A stretch of DNA of 64,000 nucleotides from an uncultured Lachnospiraceae bacterium. Lineage in GTDB: Bacteria > Bacillota > Clostridia > Lachnospirales > Lachnospiraceae. The DNA lies in the NCBI GenBank assembly GCA_910576535.1, contig CAJTKK010000016.1, positions 1-64,000 of the forward strand, read 5' to 3'. Every line of letters begins with the position of its first letter. The first letter of the stretch is position 1. The notes below the pieces were generated by a model that searched no databases, was not told the origin of the DNA, and saw only the letters and a program-made list of their open reading frames with translations. Made by a program: the position numbers and the translations under genes. Positions 48,299-56,688 of the stretch are shown in pieces.

Positions 48299-49480
48299 AT
48301 GGCAAAAAAAGTAGTTTTGGCAGGCGCATGCCGTACAGCTATCGGAACGATGGGTGGTTCCTTAAGCACAACACCGGCAGCAGAACTCGGTGCTATCGTA
48401 ATTAAGGAAGCTTTAAACAGGGCAGGGGTTGCTCCTGAACAGGTAGATCAGGTATATATGGGATGTGTTATTCAGGCAGGCCTCGGACAGAATGTTGCAC
48501 GTCAGGCATCAATTAAGGCAGGGCTTCCGATAGAAGTTCCGGCAGTTACCATGAACGTTGTGTGTGGTTCCGGTCTTAACTGTGTCAATCAGGCAGCTCA
48601 AATGATTTTGGCAGGGGATGCTGATATCGTAGTAGCAGGCGGTATGGAAAACATGTCTATGGCTCCGTATGCAGTGCCTAATGCACGTTTCGGTTATAGG
48701 ATGAACAATGGCACTTTAGTAGATACTATGGTAAACGATGCTCTTTGGGATGCATTTAACCAGTATCATATGATTAAGACAGCAGACAATATTTGTGAAG
48801 AATGGGGCCTTACAAGGGAAGAACTGGACGAGTTCGCATTGAAGAGCCAGCAGAAGACGGAAGCTGCACAGAAATCCGGCGCATTTGATAAAGAAATCGT
48901 ACCGGTAATGGTAAAGAAGAAAAAAGAAATGGTAGAGTTCAAAGTGGATGAAGGTCCGCGTCCGGGTTCCAGCATAGAAGGGCTTGCTAAACTTCGCCCG
49001 ATTAATCAGGGTGGTTTCGTTACTGCAGGCAATGCTTCCGGTATCAATGACGGCGCTGCTGCAATTGTTGTTATGAGCGAAGAAAAAGCAAAAGAACTGG
49101 GCGTTAAGCCGATGGCTACTTATGTAGCAGGCGCACTTGCAGGCGTAAGGCCGGAAGTGATGGGTATCGGCCCTGTAGCTGCTACAAAGAAAGTAATGGA
49201 AAAGACAGGATTGAAGATTGAAGATTTCGATATCATCGAAGCTAACGAAGCTTTTGCAGCACAGTCCGTAGCAGTTGGAAAAGATTTGGGGATTGATGTG
49301 GACAAACAGCTTAACCCGAACGGCGGCGCAATTGCCCTTGGACATCCGGTAGGAGCTTCCGGATGCCGTATCTTAGTTACACTGCTTCATGAAATGGAAG
49401 CAAAAGATGCAAAGACCGGTCTTGCAACACTGTGTATCGGCGGCGGCATGGGATGTGCAACCGTTGTTACAAGAGAATAA
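48299..49480 (+). CDS. thl: Acetyl-CoA acetyltransferase (thiolase)
   Basis: 393 residues. It condenses two acetyl-CoA to acetoacetyl-CoA, the first step of butyrate synthesis. The nucleophile Cys is in NVVCGSGLNCVNQA (about residue 88), the second site has NPNGGAIALGHPVGASGCR (His) and the final base Cys is in TLCIGGGMGCATV. ATG 48299 follows GGAGGAGAG; another ATG at 48284 lies in the ribosome site itself. It begins the operon, but a 280-base gap with hairpins separates it from crt. Confidence 0.96.
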   Translation: MAKKVVLAGACRTAIGTMGGSLSTTPAAELGAIVIKEALNRAGVAPEQVDQVYMGCVIQAGLGQNVARQASIKAGLPIEVPAVTMNVVCGSGLNCVNQAAQMILAGDADIVVAGGMENMSMAPYAVPNARFGYRMNNGTLVDTMVNDALWDAFNQYHMIKTADNICEEWGLTREELDEFALKSQQKTEAAQKSGAFDKEIVPVMVKKKKEMVEFKVDEGPRPGSSIEGLAKLRPINQGGFVTAGNASGINDGAAAIVVMSEEKAKELGVKPMATYVAGALAGVRPEVMGIGPVAATKKVMEKTGLKIEDFDIIEANEAFAAQSVAVGKDLGIDVDKQLNPNGGAIALGHPVGASGCRILVTLLHEMEAKDAKTGLATLCIGGGMGCATVVTRE

Positions 49481-49760
49481 AATATGAGTCAAATGCTTCA
49501 TAGCAGGCTATGAGGTATTCCGTCCTTGCAGCATTGGCCAATCCAGGTACGTGGATGTACGTATATTGGCTGGTGCAGGCAGAGATAAAATAAGATAAGC
49601 AGGCTTTTCAAGGGTCTGCTTATCAAATTGTTTATGCGTAGCCTAGTGCAGAGGGAATATGTTGCTATGCAGCGTACAGGGCGCGCAGCGGGTAGGGAAA
49701 GGCGAATCTTTTCCACTCGATGAAACTTTATACATAAAAATGGAAAAAGGAGCCACGAAA
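49481..49760. other. thl-crt spacer with two hairpins
   Basis: 280 bases. Hairpin A: GCCAAT ... ATTGGC with inner TACGT / ACGTA (49533-49569). Hairpin B: GATAAGCAG / CTGCTTATC (49594-49624) followed by AAATTGTTT, a weak terminator or processing site. No promoter boxes as good as that before thl were found. Confidence 0.55.
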
Positions 49761-50537
49761 ATGGAATTTATCGTATACGAACAAAAAGGCAATTATGGTG
49801 TAATTACCATCAGCCGTGAAAAAGCGTTGAACGCATTGAACTCCACCGTATTGGAGGAACTTGACAAAACTTTGGATCAAGTGGATTTGAACGAAGTAAG
49901 ATGCCTTATTTTAACCGGCGCAGGGCAGAAATCTTTTGTTGCCGGCGCAGATATCGGAGAAATGAGTTCCCTTACAAAGGCAGAAGGGGAAGCTTTCGGT
50001 AAAAAAGGGAACGATGTATTCCGCAAACTGGAGACATTTCCGGTTCCTGTAATCGCAGCGGTAAACGGTTTTGCTTTGGGCGGCGGCTGCGAGATTTCCA
50101 TGAGCTGTGATATTAGGATTTGTTCCGATAACGCGGTATTTGGCCAGCCGGAAGTAGGCCTTGGCATTACGCCTGGGTTTGGCGGCACCCAGAGGCTTGC
50201 ACGCCTTGTAGGCGCAGGTATGGCAAAGCAGATGATTTACACTGCAAGGAATATCAAGGCGGACGAAGCGCTCCGTATCGGTCTTGTGAATGCGGTATAT
50301 ACACAGGAAGAGCTGATGCCGGCGGCGGAAAAAATGGCGGCTGGAATTGCAAAGAATGCACCCATTGCAGTGCGCAACTGTAAGAAGGCAATCAACGAAG
50401 GCTTGGATGTGGATATGGACGCGGCAATCGTAATAGAAGAAAAACTGTTCGGCGATTGTTTTGAATCTTATGACCAAAAAGAAGGGATGGCAGCATTCCT
50501 TGAAAAAAGAAAAGTAGAGAAATTCCTCAACAAATAA
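49761..50537 (+). CDS. crt: 3-hydroxybutyryl-CoA dehydratase (crotonase)
   Basis: 258 residues. It removes water from 3-hydroxybutyryl-CoA to give crotonyl-CoA. Crotonase-fold signatures: AGADIGEMS, oxyanion-hole FALGGGCEISMSCDIRI with the first catalytic Glu region, and FGQPEVGLGITPGFGGTQRL with the second Glu. ATG 49761 has AAAAGGAGCC upstream; the open frame reaches back to 49659 without a ribosome site. It is followed by hbd at 77 bases, in the order crt-hbd-bcd-etfB-etfA rather than crt-bcd-etfB-etfA-hbd of solventogenic clostridia. Confidence 0.95.
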   Translation: MEFIVYEQKGNYGVITISREKALNALNSTVLEELDKTLDQVDLNEVRCLILTGAGQKSFVAGADIGEMSSLTKAEGEAFGKKGNDVFRKLETFPVPVIAAVNGFALGGGCEISMSCDIRICSDNAVFGQPEVGLGITPGFGGTQRLARLVGAGMAKQMIYTARNIKADEALRIGLVNAVYTQEELMPAAEKMAAGIAKNAPIAVRNCKKAINEGLDVDMDAAIVIEEKLFGDCFESYDQKEGMAAFLEKRKVEKFLNK

Positions 50538-50614
50538 TTTTTCAATGGCAAGGAAAATCCCTGATATTATATGGGGATGTAAAAATAAACAAATACAATC
50601 TAGGAGGAACGAGT

Positions 50615-51454
50615 ATGAAAGTAGGAGTGATTGGCGCCGGCACAATGGGTTCCGGTATTGCACAGGCATTTGCCCAGACAGAAGGATATGAAGTATTCCT
50701 TTGTGACATTAATGAAGAATTTGCGGCAAACGGCAAAAACAAAATTGCAAAAGGATTTGAAAAACGTATCGCAAAAGGGAAAATGGATCAGGAAAAAGCA
50801 GACGCTATCCTTGCAAAGATTACAACGGGCGTAAAGACAATCTGCACAGATTGTGATTTGGTTGTAGAAGCTGCCCTTGAAGTTATGGATATTAAGAAAC
50901 AGACTTTTAAAGAACTGCAGGATATTTGCAAAAAAGACTGTATCTTTGCAACGAATACTTCTTCCCTTTCCATTACGGAAATCGGCGCAGGGCTGGATCG
51001 TCCGGTAATTGGTATGCATTTCTTCAACCCGGCTCCGGTTATGAAGCTTGTGGAAGTGATTGCAGGATTGAATACCCCGGATGAAGTAGTAGAAAAAATC
51101 AAAGCGATTTCCGAAGAAATCGGAAAGACCCCGGTACAGGTAAACGAAGCGGCAGGCTTTGTTGTAAACAGGATTCTTATCCCGATGATTAATGAAGCAA
51201 TCGGCATTTATGCAGAAGGTGTTGCTTCTGTAGAAGGCATTGATAATGCGATGAAACTTGGTGCAAACCACCCGATGGGACCTCTTGCCCTTGGCGATTT
51301 GGTTGGCCTCGATATCGTTTTGGCTATTATGGAAGTTCTTCAGGCTGAGACAGGCGATACCAAATACCGTCCTCATCCGCTTCTTAAGAAAATGGTACGC
51401 GGCGGACAGCTTGGTCAGAAGACAGGCAAAGGTTTCTACGATTATTCAAGATAA
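50615..51454 (+). CDS. hbd: 3-hydroxybutyryl-CoA dehydrogenase
   Basis: 279 residues, standard length. It reduces acetoacetyl-CoA to 3-hydroxybutyryl-CoA with NAD(P)H. The Rossmann start KVGVIGAGTMGSGIAQAFA, catalytic His in IGMHFFNPAPVMKLVEVI and the C-terminal dimer domain (AAGFVVNRILIPMINEA, then NHPMGPLALGDLVGLD) are all typical. GGAGG stands 8 bases before the ATG. Middle gene of the operon. Confidence 0.96.
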   Translation: MKVGVIGAGTMGSGIAQAFAQTEGYEVFLCDINEEFAANGKNKIAKGFEKRIAKGKMDQEKADAILAKITTGVKTICTDCDLVVEAALEVMDIKKQTFKELQDICKKDCIFATNTSSLSITEIGAGLDRPVIGMHFFNPAPVMKLVEVIAGLNTPDEVVEKIKAISEEIGKTPVQVNEAAGFVVNRILIPMINEAIGIYAEGVASVEGIDNAMKLGANHPMGPLALGDLVGLDIVLAIMEVLQAETGDTKYRPHPLLKKMVRGGQLGQKTGKGFYDYSR

Positions 51455-51524
51455 GAAATGCGGTTTGACAGAGTATTGCCTTATCTAACCATTATATAAA
51501 CAAAGATATGGAGGAAATAAAATC

Positions 51525-52676
51525 ATGGATTTTATGTTAACAAAACAACATGAAATGGCAAGAACCCTTTTCAGGGAATTTGCGGAAAAGGAAGTAAAGC
51601 CTCTGGCACAGGAAGTTGACGAAACAGAGATTTTCCCCAGAGGAACCGTTGAAAAAATGGCAAAAGCAGGGTTTATGGGAATCCCGATTCCGAAGGAATA
51701 CGGCGGACAGGGCTGCGATATCCTTACATATGCAATGTGCGTGGAAGAACTTTCCAAAGTTTGCGGCACCACAGGGGTTATCGTTTCCGCACATACATCC
51801 CTTTGCTGCGACCCTATCTTAACTTATGGTACGGAAGAGCAGAAACAAAAATATTTACCCGACCTTGCCAGCGGCAGGAAAATCGGTGCATTCGGCCTTA
51901 CAGAGCCCGGTGCAGGAACCGATGCCCAGGGCCAGCAGACAAAGGCAGTGCTTGATGGCGACGAATGGGTTTTAAATGGTTCTAAAATTTTCATCACTAA
52001 CGGCAAAGAAGCAGATGTATACGTTATTTTTGCTGTAACAGGTATGATTGAGAAACGTGGCAGGATGTCCAAAGAAATTACTGCTTTTATCGTAGAAAAA
52101 GGAACACCCGGCTTTACATTCGGAACAAAAGAAAAGAAAATGGGTATCCGTGGTTCTTCTACTTATGAACTTATTTTCACGGACTGCAGAATCCCGAAGG
52201 GGAATATTCTTGGGCAGCAGGGCAAAGGCTTTGGTATCGCTATGCATACTTTGGACGGCGGCCGTATTGGTATCGCTTCCCAGGCATTGGGTCTTGCAGA
52301 AGGTGCATTGGAGAGGACCGTAGAATATGTAAAAGAAAGGAAACAGTTCGGCAGGTCTATCGGACAGTTCCAGAATACACAGTTCCAGCTTGCAGACATG
52401 GCTACTAAAGTGGAAGCAGCGCAGCTTCTTGTTTACAAAGCAGCAGTAGCAAAGAGTACCCAGAAAGTATATTCCGTGGAAGCAGCAAAAGCAAAATTGT
52501 ATGCAGCAGAAGTGGCTATGGAAGTAACTACGAAAGCAGTACAGCTTCATGGCGGTTACGGTTATACAAGGGAATACGATGTGGAACGCATGATGCGCGA
52601 TGCAAAGATTACAGAAATTTACGAAGGTACAAGCGAAGTACAGCGTATGGTAATCTCTGGGGCATTATTGAAATAA
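51525..52676 (+). CDS. bcd: Butyryl-CoA dehydrogenase (electron-bifurcating with EtfAB)
   Basis: 383 residues of acyl-CoA dehydrogenase type. It reduces crotonyl-CoA to butyryl-CoA; with EtfAB it couples this to ferredoxin reduction by NADH. FGLTEPGAGTDAQGQQT is the FAD/substrate loop, ITNGKEADVYVIFA follows, and the C-terminal MMRDAKITEIYEGTSEVQRM contains the catalytic Glu. GGAGG before the ATG. Its place directly before etfB-etfA confirms the butyryl-CoA role over fatty-acid oxidation. Confidence 0.96.
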   Translation: MDFMLTKQHEMARTLFREFAEKEVKPLAQEVDETEIFPRGTVEKMAKAGFMGIPIPKEYGGQGCDILTYAMCVEELSKVCGTTGVIVSAHTSLCCDPILTYGTEEQKQKYLPDLASGRKIGAFGLTEPGAGTDAQGQQTKAVLDGDEWVLNGSKIFITNGKEADVYVIFAVTGMIEKRGRMSKEITAFIVEKGTPGFTFGTKEKKMGIRGSSTYELIFTDCRIPKGNILGQQGKGFGIAMHTLDGGRIGIASQALGLAEGALERTVEYVKERKQFGRSIGQFQNTQFQLADMATKVEAAQLLVYKAAVAKSTQKVYSVEAAKAKLYAAEVAMEVTTKAVQLHGGYGYTREYDVERMMRDAKITEIYEGTSEVQRMVISGALLK

Positions 52677-52736
52677 GCACATCGCAATATCTACAAGAAA
52701 AATGAAAATCTGACGAAAATAAGGAGTGGAAATACA

Positions 52737-53519
52737 ATGAAAATTGTTGTTTGTATTAAACAGGTACCTGATACAAAGGGCGGCGTTAAGTTCAATCCTG
52801 ACGGTACACTTGACAGGGGGGCAATGCTTACCATTATGAACCCTGATGACAAAGCAGGGCTGGAAGCGGCGCTTAGGTTAAAAGACGAATATGATGCAGA
52901 AGTAACTGTTATTACTATGGGTCTTCCCAAGGCAGAAGAAGTGCTTCGTGAAGCTATGGCTATGGGCGCAGATAAAGGTATCCTTGTAACAGACAGGGTT
53001 CTTGGCGGCGCAGATACATGGGCAACTTCCCAGACACTGGCAGGCGCTATCCGCAATCTGGAATATGATTTGATTATCACAGGCCGTCAGGCTATCGATG
53101 GTGATACCGCACAGGTTGGGCCTCAGATTTCCGAACATTTAGGAATCCCGGTTATTTCCTATGCACAGAATATCAAGATTGACGGCGACAGCGTAATCGT
53201 TGAGCGTCAGTTCGATGACAGATATCATGTACTGAAAGCAAAAATGCCTTGTTTGATTACAGCTCTTGCTGAATTGAATGAGCCCCGTTATATGACTCCG
53301 GGTGGAATTTTCGATGCATATAAAGCAGACATCACCGTATGGGGAAGAGCTAACTTGGTGGACGTAGAAGATTCCAACCTGGGCTTGAAAGGCTCTCCGA
53401 CACAGATTGCTAAGGCTTCTGATAAAGTAAGAAAAGGCGCAGGGGAAAAGGTAAGCTTGGATCCTTCGGAAGCAGTTGATTACATTATCGACAAGTTAAA
53501 AGTGAAACACGTAATATAA
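52737..53519 (+). CDS. etfB: Electron transfer flavoprotein beta subunit
   Basis: 260 residues, typical EtfB. MKIVVCIKQVPDT at the start, then NPDDKAGLEAALRLKD and TGRQAIDGDTAQVGPQI, the segment that binds the bifurcating FAD and NADH, and VERQFDDRYHVLKAKMPCLI. It pairs with EtfA as the electron-bifurcating module of Bcd. AAGGAG lies before the ATG. The alpha subunit follows after 28 bases. Confidence 0.96.
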   Translation: MKIVVCIKQVPDTKGGVKFNPDGTLDRGAMLTIMNPDDKAGLEAALRLKDEYDAEVTVITMGLPKAEEVLREAMAMGADKGILVTDRVLGGADTWATSQTLAGAIRNLEYDLIITGRQAIDGDTAQVGPQISEHLGIPVISYAQNIKIDGDSVIVERQFDDRYHVLKAKMPCLITALAELNEPRYMTPGGIFDAYKADITVWGRANLVDVEDSNLGLKGSPTQIAKASDKVRKGAGEKVSLDPSEAVDYIIDKLKVKHVI

Positions 53520-53547
53520 AAAATTAGGAAAAGTGTGGTGGAAGAAA

Positions 53548-54594
53548 ATGAATATAGCAGAATATAAAGGAGTATTTGTCTTTGCACAACAGGTAGATAA
53601 TGAACTGAGCGGAATTGCTTTGGAACTGATTGGCAAAGGAAAAGATCTTGCAAAAGATTTGAACACAGAGGTTACGGCAGTATTGGTGGGCTATGAAGTA
53701 AAAGGCCTTGCAGATGAACTTGCGGCTTATGGCGCAGACAAGGTAATCCTTGTGGATGACCCTGAATTAAAAGAATACAGGACAGAGCCTTATGCACATG
53801 CCCTTGCTTCCGTAATTGAAAAATATAAACCGGAAATCTTTTTGGTAGGCGCTACGGCAATCGGCCGTGATTTAGGCCCTCGTGTATCTGCAAGAATCCA
53901 TACAGGGCTTACTGCAGACTGTACACAGCTTGATATCGGCGATTTCCCGATGAATCCGATTCCGGGCAAAGAGCAGCTTCATAACCAGCTTTTGATGACC
54001 CGTCCGGCATTTGGCGGTAATACGATTGCAACCATTGCATGTCCGGAGTTCCGTCCTCAGATGGCAACGGTACGTCCTGGCGTTATGCAGAAAGCGCCTA
54101 AGGTAGAAGGTGCAAAAGCAGTTGTAGAAGAATTTAATCCTGGATTTACACCGGATAACAAATATGTAGAAATCCTTGAAATCGTGAAATCCGTTGTGGA
54201 TACTGTAGATATTATGGATGCTAAAATCCTTGTTTCCGGCGGTCGTGGTGTAGGAAGCCCGGAAAACTTCAAGCTTCTGGATGACCTTGCAGAAGTGCTT
54301 GGTGCAACCGTAAGCTGCTCCCGTGCTGTTGTTGATGCAGGATGGAAGCCGAAAGACCTTCAGGTAGGTCAGACAGGAAAGACAGTACGTCCTAATGTAT
54401 ACTTTGCAATCGGTATTTCCGGTGCAATCCAGCACTTGGCAGGTATGGAAGAATCCGATATCATTGTTGCAATCAACAAGGATGAAACAGCTCCTATCTT
54501 CGATGTAGCTGATTATGGAATCGTAGGCGATTTGAATAAGATTGTTCCTGCTTTGACAGAAAAACTGAAAGCAGAGCTGGCGAACAAAAATTAA
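53548..54594 (+). CDS. etfA: Electron transfer flavoprotein alpha subunit
   Basis: 348 residues. N-terminal EtfA domain (EYKGVFVFAQQVDNELSGIA), linker, and C-terminal FAD domain with ILVSGGRGVGSPENFKLLDD, VDAGWKPKDLQVGQTGKTV and IAVNKD-like IIVAINKDETAPIF. This carries the alpha-FAD that hands electrons to Bcd. GGTGGAAG before ATG 53548; a GTG at 53533 is in the ribosome site. Last gene of the operon, followed by a strong terminator. Confidence 0.96.
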   Translation: MNIAEYKGVFVFAQQVDNELSGIALELIGKGKDLAKDLNTEVTAVLVGYEVKGLADELAAYGADKVILVDDPELKEYRTEPYAHALASVIEKYKPEIFLVGATAIGRDLGPRVSARIHTGLTADCTQLDIGDFPMNPIPGKEQLHNQLLMTRPAFGGNTIATIACPEFRPQMATVRPGVMQKAPKVEGAKAVVEEFNPGFTPDNKYVEILEIVKSVVDTVDIMDAKILVSGGRGVGSPENFKLLDDLAEVLGATVSCSRAVVDAGWKPKDLQVGQTGKTVRPNVYFAIGISGAIQHLAGMEESDIIVAINKDETAPIFDVADYGIVGDLNKIVPALTEKLKAELANKN

Positions 54595-54644
54595 TGAAAT
54601 CTGCCGAAATGCAAGTGAAGTAAAATACATAAGTGCAGTATAGG

Positions 54645-54685
54645 AACTGGTATCCAGTTAATGAAAAGCTGGATACCAGTTTTTG
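54645..54685 (+). terminator. Terminator of the butyryl-CoA operon
   Basis: Thirteen-base stem AACTGGTATCCAG / CTGGATACCAGTT with an 11-base loop and a TTTTTG end, 50 bases after etfA. Confidence 0.92.
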
Positions 54686-54739
54686 TCATATAAAAATCCG
54701 GGCATCAAAAAGTCTGTTGTCCGGACACATATAGGAAGA

Positions 54740-55213
54740 TTATTTCATTAATTTCTTTTTGTGCTGCAGATGTATGCCGATATGTCCAATTCCTAAGAGA
54801 GCGGATGATATTAACATAACTATATTTTTCCCATATATCCCAAGGATAAAAAATGCAATGACAGGCAATGTAGCCCCGGCAAGAGGGATGCATAAAAAAT
54901 CACTGTAAAAATCTTTCATTTGCCGTTCACTCCGGAAATAGCGTATCCACCATATTTCGTATATTGCCATCAGAAGAAAAGAGATGATCAGAAACAAAGA
55001 CCAGGCTGACCATTTTTGGATGTTAAAATCAGAAAATATCAGGGAACAGCAGCAAGTAAGGATTTCCCCTAACCGTTCAAAGAAAGTTAAGATTCTGCTT
55101 TCCTTTTTAGCGGTATATCCCTGCGTTTTTTGCTTTAACCATATGATATTGGGAATAAACAGCATCAGCAGAAATATTAGCCCTATATAGGAAAATCCAA
55201 AAGCTCCAAACAT
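54740..55213 (-). CDS. Small integral membrane protein of unknown function
   Basis: 157 residues with about four hydrophobic segments (FSYIGLIFLLMLFIPNIIWL; FIISFLLMAIYEIWWI; LAGATLPVIAFFILGIY; VMLISSALLGIGHIGIHL). A Cys-Cys-Cys within ILTCCCSLIF and a charged loop (RYFRSERQMKDFY) are notable. The ending HIGIHLQHKKKLMK is cytoplasmic. I recognise no named transporter family. AAAGGAGG precedes the ATG. It is alone, on the strand opposite its neighbours. Confidence 0.78.
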   Translation of the reverse strand: MFGAFGFSYIGLIFLLMLFIPNIIWLKQKTQGYTAKKESRILTFFERLGEILTCCCSLIFSDFNIQKWSAWSLFLIISFLLMAIYEIWWIRYFRSERQMKDFYSDFLCIPLAGATLPVIAFFILGIYGKNIVMLISSALLGIGHIGIHLQHKKKLMK

Positions 55214-55433
55214 CCGGTAAACCTCCTTTAGATTTAATTAGTCTATTATTTTATATATTATGCAGTGTTTGCCCCTGAATTTCAATGGGATTGACAGGAA
55301 TTATTTTCAGGCTGTGACAGATGCATGGAAAAGGATGCCGAAGTAAGTCATAATCCTGCCGGCTTCATCTTATATTTAGAACAAGGATTGCATTGCCGGG
55401 TAGTTCTTGATGGCCGGCGGAAAACGGGAAGAT

Positions 55434-56507
55434 ATGACAGGATCTTTTGGCGGATTCATAACCGCTTTATCCGGTAATCCTCCGTTGCAAATGACGACGC
55501 TTCTGATTTTAGGGGTTATTCTTGTAAACGGATGGACAGATGCCCCAAATGCTATTGCGTCTTTGGTGGCAACAGGAGGGATGGAATTAAAAAGGGCTAT
55601 CCGGATGGCGGCTTTTTTTAATTTTGCAGGGCTTGCCTTGATGACGGCCTGCAATTCATCGGTAGCTTTTACGATATATCATATAGCGGATTTCGGCGAT
55701 TCACCGCGAGAAGCGCTGGTTGCCTTATGTGCGGCGCTGACGGCAATTATTGTCTGGTCTGCGGCAGCCTGGAGCTTTGGGATCCCTACAAGTGAGAGCC
55801 ACGCATTGATTGCCGGGCTGACAGGCGCATCTGTTTCTATGTATAACGGATTGGCAGGGATTCACGGCCAGGAATGGGGCAAAGTGATATATGGCCTCTT
55901 TCTTTCCTGCTTTTTTGGGTTTGGGCTGGGATGGACAGGAGGGAAGGCATTATCGTGGGGAGGAAAAGGAAGATTTGGGATATTCCAGAGAAGATGGCGT
56001 AAAAAGTATGGGGGTTGGGCAGGAAAGATACAGATAGCAGGGGCTGCCGCTATGGCGTTTATGCATGGCGCGCAGGATGGACAGAAATTTATGGGAGTGT
56101 TCCTGATGGGGATATTTTTGGCCAAGGGGGAACTGACGGCCGGGAAATTCCCCATCCCCTTTTGGATGACAGCGCTGTGCAGCATTGTGATGGCGGCTGG
56201 CACTGCCATTGGAGGGGAACGCATTATAAAAACGGTAGGAGCGGATATGGTGAAGCTGCACAGGGCGCAAGGAGTCGTTTCCGATGGGGCTGCTGCGGCC
56301 TGTCTTTTATTTTTGAGCCTTGCAGGGATTCCGGTTTCCACTACCCATGTAAAGACCACGGCCATTATGGGGATTGGAGCAGCATCTGGCCCGGAGAGTA
56401 TGGATATGGGGATCGTAAAGGAAATGATTCTTGCCTGGATCATCACTTTCCCTTGCTGCTGCGGGATTGGATATGGGGTTGCGGAGTTATTTCAGAAGAT
56501 AATATAG
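55434..56507 (+). CDS. pit: PiT-family inorganic phosphate transporter
   Basis: 357 residues with about ten membrane segments. The family signatures are duplicated: NGWTDAPNAIASLVATG near the start and HGAQDGQKFMGVFLMG in the second half, and PVSTTHVKTTAIMGIGAA is also conserved. It moves phosphate with a cation (H+ or Na+) inward. Start codons at 55407 (TTG), 55410 (ATG) and 55434 (ATG) are in frame; GGGAAG before 55434 makes it the best. No PhoU-like partner, which often accompanies PiT, is adjacent. Pit is a family label. Confidence 0.85.
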   Translation: MTGSFGGFITALSGNPPLQMTTLLILGVILVNGWTDAPNAIASLVATGGMELKRAIRMAAFFNFAGLALMTACNSSVAFTIYHIADFGDSPREALVALCAALTAIIVWSAAAWSFGIPTSESHALIAGLTGASVSMYNGLAGIHGQEWGKVIYGLFLSCFFGFGLGWTGGKALSWGGKGRFGIFQRRWRKKYGGWAGKIQIAGAAAMAFMHGAQDGQKFMGVFLMGIFLAKGELTAGKFPIPFWMTALCSIVMAAGTAIGGERIIKTVGADMVKLHRAQGVVSDGAAAACLLFLSLAGIPVSTTHVKTTAIMGIGAASGPESMDMGIVKEMILAWIITFPCCCGIGYGVAELFQKII

Positions 56508-56688
56508 TAGTATATTCCGGGGACAATAAAAAGTGAAAAAGATATACAAAAGACTGCAAAATAAAAAAATATTCTCCCTAAGAACAGCAAGAAATGATAT
56601 AATGACTTATAGAAAGATGTAATAGGGAGTATGTCTAAATGAGATGGCATATACGAATACGGTACTGGAGGATAAATGAGGGAATCAT

